Of a stretch of 64,000 nucleotides of DNA, positions 60,082 to 64,000 are shown piece by piece (the stretch's first letter is position 1; each line of letters starts with the position of its first letter). The DNA is from Pseudomonas orientalis (GTDB taxonomy: Bacteria > Pseudomonadota > Gammaproteobacteria > Pseudomonadales > Pseudomonadaceae), in contig NZ_JYLM01000006.1 of the NCBI RefSeq assembly GCF_001439815.1, positions 310,001-374,000 of the forward strand. The letters are read 5' to 3'. Made by a program: the position numbers and the translations under genes. Under the pieces are notes generated by a model that saw nothing but the letters and a program-made list of their open reading frames with translations, was not told the DNA's origin and ran no database searches.

Positions 60082-62298
60082 ATGAAAGCGTTCGGCAAAA
60101 TCCTGGGTCTGGTATTTCTCGGGCTGTTGCTGATCATTGTGGCTCTCGGCTTTGCCCTGACCCATCTCTTCGATCCCAACGACTACAAAGAAGAAATTCG
60201 CCAGATTGCCCGCGACAAGGCCCACATCGAGCTGACGCTCAATGGCGACATCGGCTGGAGCCTGTTCCCCTGGCTGGGCCTGGAGCTGCACGAAGCCGGT
60301 GTGGCGACGTTGACCAACCCGACCCAACCGTTCGCCGACCTGCAGATGCTCGGCCTCTCGGTACGCGTGCTGCCGCTGTTGCGCCGCGAAGTACAGATGA
60401 GCGATGTGCGGGTCGAAGGCCTGAACCTGCGCCTGACCCGCGACAAGAACGGCCACGGCAACTGGGAAGACATTGGCAAGAACCTGCCCGACGAAACCCC
60501 GGATGCCGCCGCCCCCGCGCCGGCCGAACCGGTGGCGCAAGCCAAGCCGGAGAAACCGCCGCAGCCGATCCGCCTGGACATCGACAGCCTGACCATCAAC
60601 AACGCCCGCGTTGAATACAACGATGAACAGACCGGCAAGCAATTGAGCGCCGAAAGCATCCAGCTCAGTGCCGGCGCCATCCACGAAGGCGCCAACATTC
60701 CGCTGAAACTCACCGCTTTCCTGGGCAGCAACCAGCCGGTGATGCGCCTCAAGACCGAGCTGAACGGCAACTTGCGCATCCAGCGCGCCCTCAAGCGCTA
60801 CCAGTTCGAAGACATGCGCCTGAGCGGCGAAGCCACTGGCGAACCCTTGCAAGGCAAGACCCTGACCTTCTCCACACAAGGCCAATTGCTGGTCGATCTT
60901 GCCGCCAACATCGCCGAATGGACCAACTTGAAACTCTCGGCGAACCAGCTGCGCGCACTGGGCGAACTCAGAGTCACCGACCTGACCAACACCCCGCAGC
61001 TCAGCGGCGCGCTGTCGGTCGCCCAGTTTGATCTGGCCAAGTTTCTCGAGAGCGTCGGCCACCCTCTCCCGCCCATGGCACCGGGCAGCCTGAGCAAAGT
61101 CGAACTGGTCAGCCGCCTTAAAGGCACGCCGACCAATGTCGCGCTGGAGGACCTGAACCTGAAACTCGATGGCAGCACCTTCACCGGTCGTGTTGCCGTG
61201 GATGATTTCGCCAAACAGTCACTGCGCGTGCAGCTCAAGGGCGATACCTTCAATGCCGACAATTACCTGCCGGGCAAATCCGACGCAGCCAAAGGCACGG
61301 CGGCCGCACGCCAGGCCGAAGTGCAGAGCAGCGAGGCCGGTGCGATGGCCGCCGGCGGTAACAGCCCGCTGCCGGAAGCACCGACCAAAGCCGCCTGGAG
61401 CAGCGACAAACTGCTGCCGCTGACCCGCCTGCGCAGCCTGGATATCAACGCGGACCTTGCGTTCGGCCAACTTACCTTGAGCCAGCTGCCGATCCAGAAT
61501 GCGGTACTGAAAGCCTCGGGCATCGATGGCCAGCTCAAGCTCGACGCGCTGAGCGGTGGCCTCTACAACGGCACCTTCCAGGCCAATGGCAGCCTCGATG
61601 TGCGCCAGGACATCCCGCTCCTGGCGCTGCAAACCCATATCAGGCAGGTACCGGTAGAAAAAATCCTGCAGGCCCAGGGTAAAACCCCACCAGTCAAAGG
61701 CCTGGTCACCCTGGACAGCAACCTGACCGGGCGTGGCAACAGCCAGAAGGCGTTGATCGACAGCCTCAACGGCAGCGCCAGCATCGTCATCAACAACGGT
61801 GTGCTGCTCAACGCCAACATCGAGCAACAACTGTGCACCGGTATCGCCCTGCTCAACCGCAAAACCCTGAGCACCACGCCACAAGGCAAGGACACGCCCT
61901 TCCAGGAACTGCGCGGCAACCTGACGTTGCGCAACGGCGTGGCCAGCAACCCTGACCTGAAAGTGCGCATTCCGGGGCTGACCCTCAACGGCGATGGCGA
62001 TGTCGACCTGCGCGTGCTGGGCATGGACTACCGGGTGGGCATCATTGTCGAAGGCGACCAGCGCGATGTGCCGGACCCGGCCTGCCAGGTCGGCGCCAAC
62101 TTCCAGGGTATCGAAGTGCCGCTGCGTTGCCGTGGCCCGCTGGAGCTGGGCGCCAAGGCCTGCCGCCTGGACAAGGACGGCCTTGGCCAGGTCGCCATCA
62201 AAGCGGCGGGCAATCGCCTCAACGAGAAGCTCGAAGAGAAGCTCGACAAGGTCAACCCCAAGCTCAAAGACGCATTGAAAGGCCTGTTCAACCGATGA
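60082..62298 (+). CDS. AsmA family protein
   Basis: 738 residues. One N-terminal membrane anchor (LGLVFLGLLLIIVALGFAL), then the AsmA start FDPNDYKEEIRQIARDKAHI and GDIGWSLFPWLGLEL, a long repeated-beta periplasmic body, and the AsmA C-terminal segment near 560-680 with LTLRNGVASNPDLKV. Thought to take part in lipid transport across the envelope. The start with AAGGA is used. Its stop overlaps the mutY start (ATGA). Confidence 0.92.
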   Translation: MKAFGKILGLVFLGLLLIIVALGFALTHLFDPNDYKEEIRQIARDKAHIELTLNGDIGWSLFPWLGLELHEAGVATLTNPTQPFADLQMLGLSVRVLPLLRREVQMSDVRVEGLNLRLTRDKNGHGNWEDIGKNLPDETPDAAAPAPAEPVAQAKPEKPPQPIRLDIDSLTINNARVEYNDEQTGKQLSAESIQLSAGAIHEGANIPLKLTAFLGSNQPVMRLKTELNGNLRIQRALKRYQFEDMRLSGEATGEPLQGKTLTFSTQGQLLVDLAANIAEWTNLKLSANQLRALGELRVTDLTNTPQLSGALSVAQFDLAKFLESVGHPLPPMAPGSLSKVELVSRLKGTPTNVALEDLNLKLDGSTFTGRVAVDDFAKQSLRVQLKGDTFNADNYLPGKSDAAKGTAAARQAEVQSSEAGAMAAGGNSPLPEAPTKAAWSSDKLLPLTRLRSLDINADLAFGQLTLSQLPIQNAVLKASGIDGQLKLDALSGGLYNGTFQANGSLDVRQDIPLLALQTHIRQVPVEKILQAQGKTPPVKGLVTLDSNLTGRGNSQKALIDSLNGSASIVINNGVLLNANIEQQLCTGIALLNRKTLSTTPQGKDTPFQELRGNLTLRNGVASNPDLKVRIPGLTLNGDGDVDLRVLGMDYRVGIIVEGDQRDVPDPACQVGANFQGIEVPLRCRGPLELGAKACRLDKDGLGQVAIKAAGNRLNEKLEEKLDKVNPKLKDALKGLFNR

Positions 62299-63362
62299 GA
62301 AACGAGCAGTTTTCACAGGCGGTGCTGGACTGGTACGACCGCCACGGCCGCCACGACCTGCCCTGGCAACAGGGCATCACGCCGTATCGGGTGTGGGTCT
62401 CGGAGATCATGCTGCAACAGACTCAGGTCAGCACCGTGCTCAATTACTTCGACCGGTTCATGGCGTCCTTGCCGACGGTCCAGGCACTGGCCGCCGCGCC
62501 GGAAGACGAAGTGCTGCACCTGTGGACCGGCCTGGGTTACTACACCCGGGCGCGTAACCTGCAAAAGACTGCAAAGATCGTGGTCGCCGAATACGGCGGC
62601 GAGTTTCCCCGGGATGTCGAAAAGCTCACCGAGCTGCCCGGCATCGGCCTGTCCACCGCCGGCGCAATTGCCAGCCTGAGCATGGGCCTGCGCGCGCCGA
62701 TCCTCGACGGCAACGTCAAGCGCGTGCTGGCACGCTTTACCGCGCAAGAGGGCTACCCGGGCGAACCCAAGGTCGCCAAGCAGCTGTGGGCGACCGCAGA
62801 GCGCTTTACGCCACACGACCGCGTCAACGCCTACACCCAGGCGATGATGGACATGGGCGCCACGCTGTGTACCCGCAGCAAACCCAGCTGCCTGCTGTGC
62901 CCGCTGGAAAAAGGCTGCGAAGCCCACATGCTCGGCATGGAAACGCGCTACCCGATCCCCAAGCCACGCAAGACCATCCCCCAGAAGCGCACGCTGATGC
63001 CAATGCTCGCCAATGCCGAGGGCGCGATCCTGCTTTACCGTCGCCCCTCCACCGGCCTGTGGGGCGGCTTATGGAGCCTGCCCGAGCTGGACGACCTGGA
63101 AGACCTGGATCATCTGGCCAACCAGCACGCACTGGCCTTGGGCAAGCATCAGGAATTGCCTGGGCTGATCCACACCTTCAGCCACTTCCAGCTGGCCATC
63201 GAACCCTGGCTGGTCCAGGTCGAGGAAAGCGCCCATCACGTGGCCGAGGCCGACTGGCTCTGGTATAACCTCGCCACCCCACCGCGCCTGGGCCTTGCCG
63301 CCCCGGTAAAGAAACTGCTGAAGCGCGCGGCTGAAGTATTGAACGCAGGAGAGTCGTCATGA
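62295..63362 (+). CDS. mutY: Adenine DNA glycosylase MutY
   Basis: 355 residues. Removes adenine paired with 8-oxoguanine. Catalytic Glu in VSEIMLQQTQV near residue 36, helix-hairpin-helix LPGIGLSTAGAIA and the Asp in ILDGNVKRVL near 137, 4Fe-4S cysteines with C-x6-C-x2-C-x5-C in CTRSKPSCLLCPLEKGC, and a NUDIX-like C-terminal domain. Coupled to asmA upstream and yggX downstream. Confidence 0.97.
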   Translation: MRNEQFSQAVLDWYDRHGRHDLPWQQGITPYRVWVSEIMLQQTQVSTVLNYFDRFMASLPTVQALAAAPEDEVLHLWTGLGYYTRARNLQKTAKIVVAEYGGEFPRDVEKLTELPGIGLSTAGAIASLSMGLRAPILDGNVKRVLARFTAQEGYPGEPKVAKQLWATAERFTPHDRVNAYTQAMMDMGATLCTRSKPSCLLCPLEKGCEAHMLGMETRYPIPKPRKTIPQKRTLMPMLANAEGAILLYRRPSTGLWGGLWSLPELDDLEDLDHLANQHALALGKHQELPGLIHTFSHFQLAIEPWLVQVEESAHHVAEADWLWYNLATPPRLGLAAPVKKLLKRAAEVLNAGESS

Positions 63363-63631
63363 CCCGCACCATCATGTGCCGCAAGTACCACGAAGAACTG
63401 CCCGCCCTAGAACGCGCCCCTTTTCCGGGCGCCAAAGGCCAGGACATCTACGATAACGTCTCCGCCCAGGCCTGGGCCGACTGGCAAAAACACCAGACCC
63501 TGCTCATCAACGAAAAACGCTTGAACATGATGAACGCCGAAGACCGCAAATACCTGCAGGGCGAAATGGACAAGTTCTTTTCCGGCGAGGATTACGCCAA
63601 GGCCGACGGCTACGTACCACCTGCTCAATAA
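63359..63631 (+). CDS. yggX: Fe(2+)-trafficking protein YggX
   Basis: 90 residues, family signatures MCRKYHEELP and GPFPG-like PFPGAKGQDIY, and the end RKYLQGEMDKFFSGEDY. Oxidation-responsive iron handling or Fe-S protection; its pairing with the Fe-S enzyme MutY is conserved. Start overlaps the mutY stop by four bases. Confidence 0.97.
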   Translation: MTRTIMCRKYHEELPALERAPFPGAKGQDIYDNVSAQAWADWQKHQTLLINEKRLNMMNAEDRKYLQGEMDKFFSGEDYAKADGYVPPAQ

Positions 63632-63695
63632 TTGATCAAAAACCGGGGTCGGCACGTAAGCGACGGTAATAATTAAATATTTTTTGAAAACTTGC

Positions 63696-63724
63696 TTGAC
63701 GACCCCCTGAAAAACCCGTTTAAT
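63696..63724 (+). promoter_or_regulatory. Sigma-70 promoter of tRNA-Phe
   Basis: TTGACG, 17 bp spacer, TTTAAT, then GC-rich discriminator before the tRNA. Confidence 0.85.
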
Positions 63725-63734
63725 GCGCCCCGTT

Positions 63735-63810
63735 GCCCAGATAGCTCAGTCGGTAGAGCAGGGGATTGAAAATCCCCGTGTCGGCGGTTCGATTCCGTCT
63801 CTGGGCACCA
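63735..63810 (+). tRNA. tRNA-Phe (anticodon GAA)
   Basis: A full 76-base cloverleaf with encoded CCA. Acceptor GCCCAGA/TCTGGGC, anticodon stem GGGGA/TCCCC around TTGAAAA, and T-arm GGCGGTTCGATTCCGTC. tRNA-Phe genes are common integration sites; sequences after it could be an island or phage edge but the window ends. Confidence 0.97.
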
Positions 63811-63820
63811 AAATACCGAG

Positions 63821-63857
63821 AAACCCCAAGGAACAATGTGTTCCTTGGGGTTTTTTA
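63821..63857 (+). terminator. Terminator after tRNA-Phe
   Basis: Perfect 14-bp stem (AAACCCCAAGGAAC and complement), 5-base loop, then TTTT. Strong rho-independent type. Confidence 0.92.
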
Positions 63858-64000
63858 TTGCCTGCGATTTTATGGGTTCTGGACCATTTCTGGACCAAGG
63901 CGCTTTGGCAGTGGGGTTGAAAGGTGTCCAAGGGATTTATGGAACCGAAAGCAAAACTGAATAGTTTTAACCTGATTTAAATTGTCAGGTTGAGAGCCTC
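63858..64000. other. End of window, no clear gene
   Basis: A direct repeat TTCTGGACCA occurs twice near 63875-63898. Composition turns A/T-rich. No coding frame can be shown within the window. Confidence 0.35.

Noticed and set aside
63858..64000. A phage or island edge after tRNA-Phe
   Set aside because: No duplication of the tRNA 3' end and no integrase is visible before the window ends.

Overview
The window is chromosomal DNA of a Pseudomonas of the fluorescens group. The basis is the gene content and order (fbp, DUF3999/DUF2339, glgP, typA, thiI, glnA, then ntrBC, trmL, secB, grxC, gpmI, envC, ctpA, yibQ, hisBHAF, mutY, yggX), the high-GC codon use, and many REP-type palindromes of three families typical of these genomes.

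Left core (1-16.2 kb): a lipocalin and a small lipoprotein; fructose-1,6-bisphosphatase; a translationally coupled pair of large membrane/envelope proteins (DUF3999, DUF2339); glycogen phosphorylase; a YkgJ-like cysteine-cluster protein; the translational GTPase TypA; the sulfurtransferase ThiI; and glutamine synthetase behind a sigma-54 promoter.

Accessory island (about 16.4-41.3 kb): this sits between glnA and the rest of the nitrogen-control block. It is visibly more A/T-rich and holds mobile debris and defence genes. Its right end carries three overlapping minus-strand genes that I read as a gamma-mobile-trio (GmtY recombinase, GmtZ, GmtX). The cargo, left to right, is: a frameshifted abortive-infection gene, a small MITE-like element, a broken small gene, a sirtuin paired with a Xre/MbcA/ParS-type antitoxin, a divergent XRE regulator, an IS3 remnant, a PD-(D/E)XK nuclease-like protein, a retron (ncRNA, reverse transcriptase, phosphoribosyltransferase-like effector), a complete Gabija pair (GajA, GajB), a group of unknown small genes, integrase debris, a KAP P-loop NTPase and a beta-flower protein. 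Three arrays of 21-23-bp tandem repeats (16425-16468, 29385-29449, 36371-36439) divide the island. The outer two are in opposite orientation and the last lies just beyond gmtX. They look like recombinase-binding or module-boundary sites.

Right core (41.3-64 kb): a DUF6124 protein, a secreted chorismate mutase, a cupin lipoprotein, ntrB-ntrC, and directly downstream a sigma-54-driven small RNA with two covarying hairpins sharing one loop sequence, which I identify as NrsZ-like. Then come trmL, secB-grxC-rhodanese, gpmI-envC-ctpA-yibQ, an amino-acid-type binding protein, the histidine cluster hisB-hisH-DUF2164-hisA-hisF, an OFA-type transporter, an AsmA protein overlapping mutY and yggX, and tRNA-Phe.

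Functionally, glnA, ntrBC and the NrsZ-like RNA form one nitrogen-limitation circuit that the defence island now splits. The most promising new biology is the sirtuin/antitoxin pair, the repeat arrays beside the recombinase trio, and several unrecognised cargo genes.
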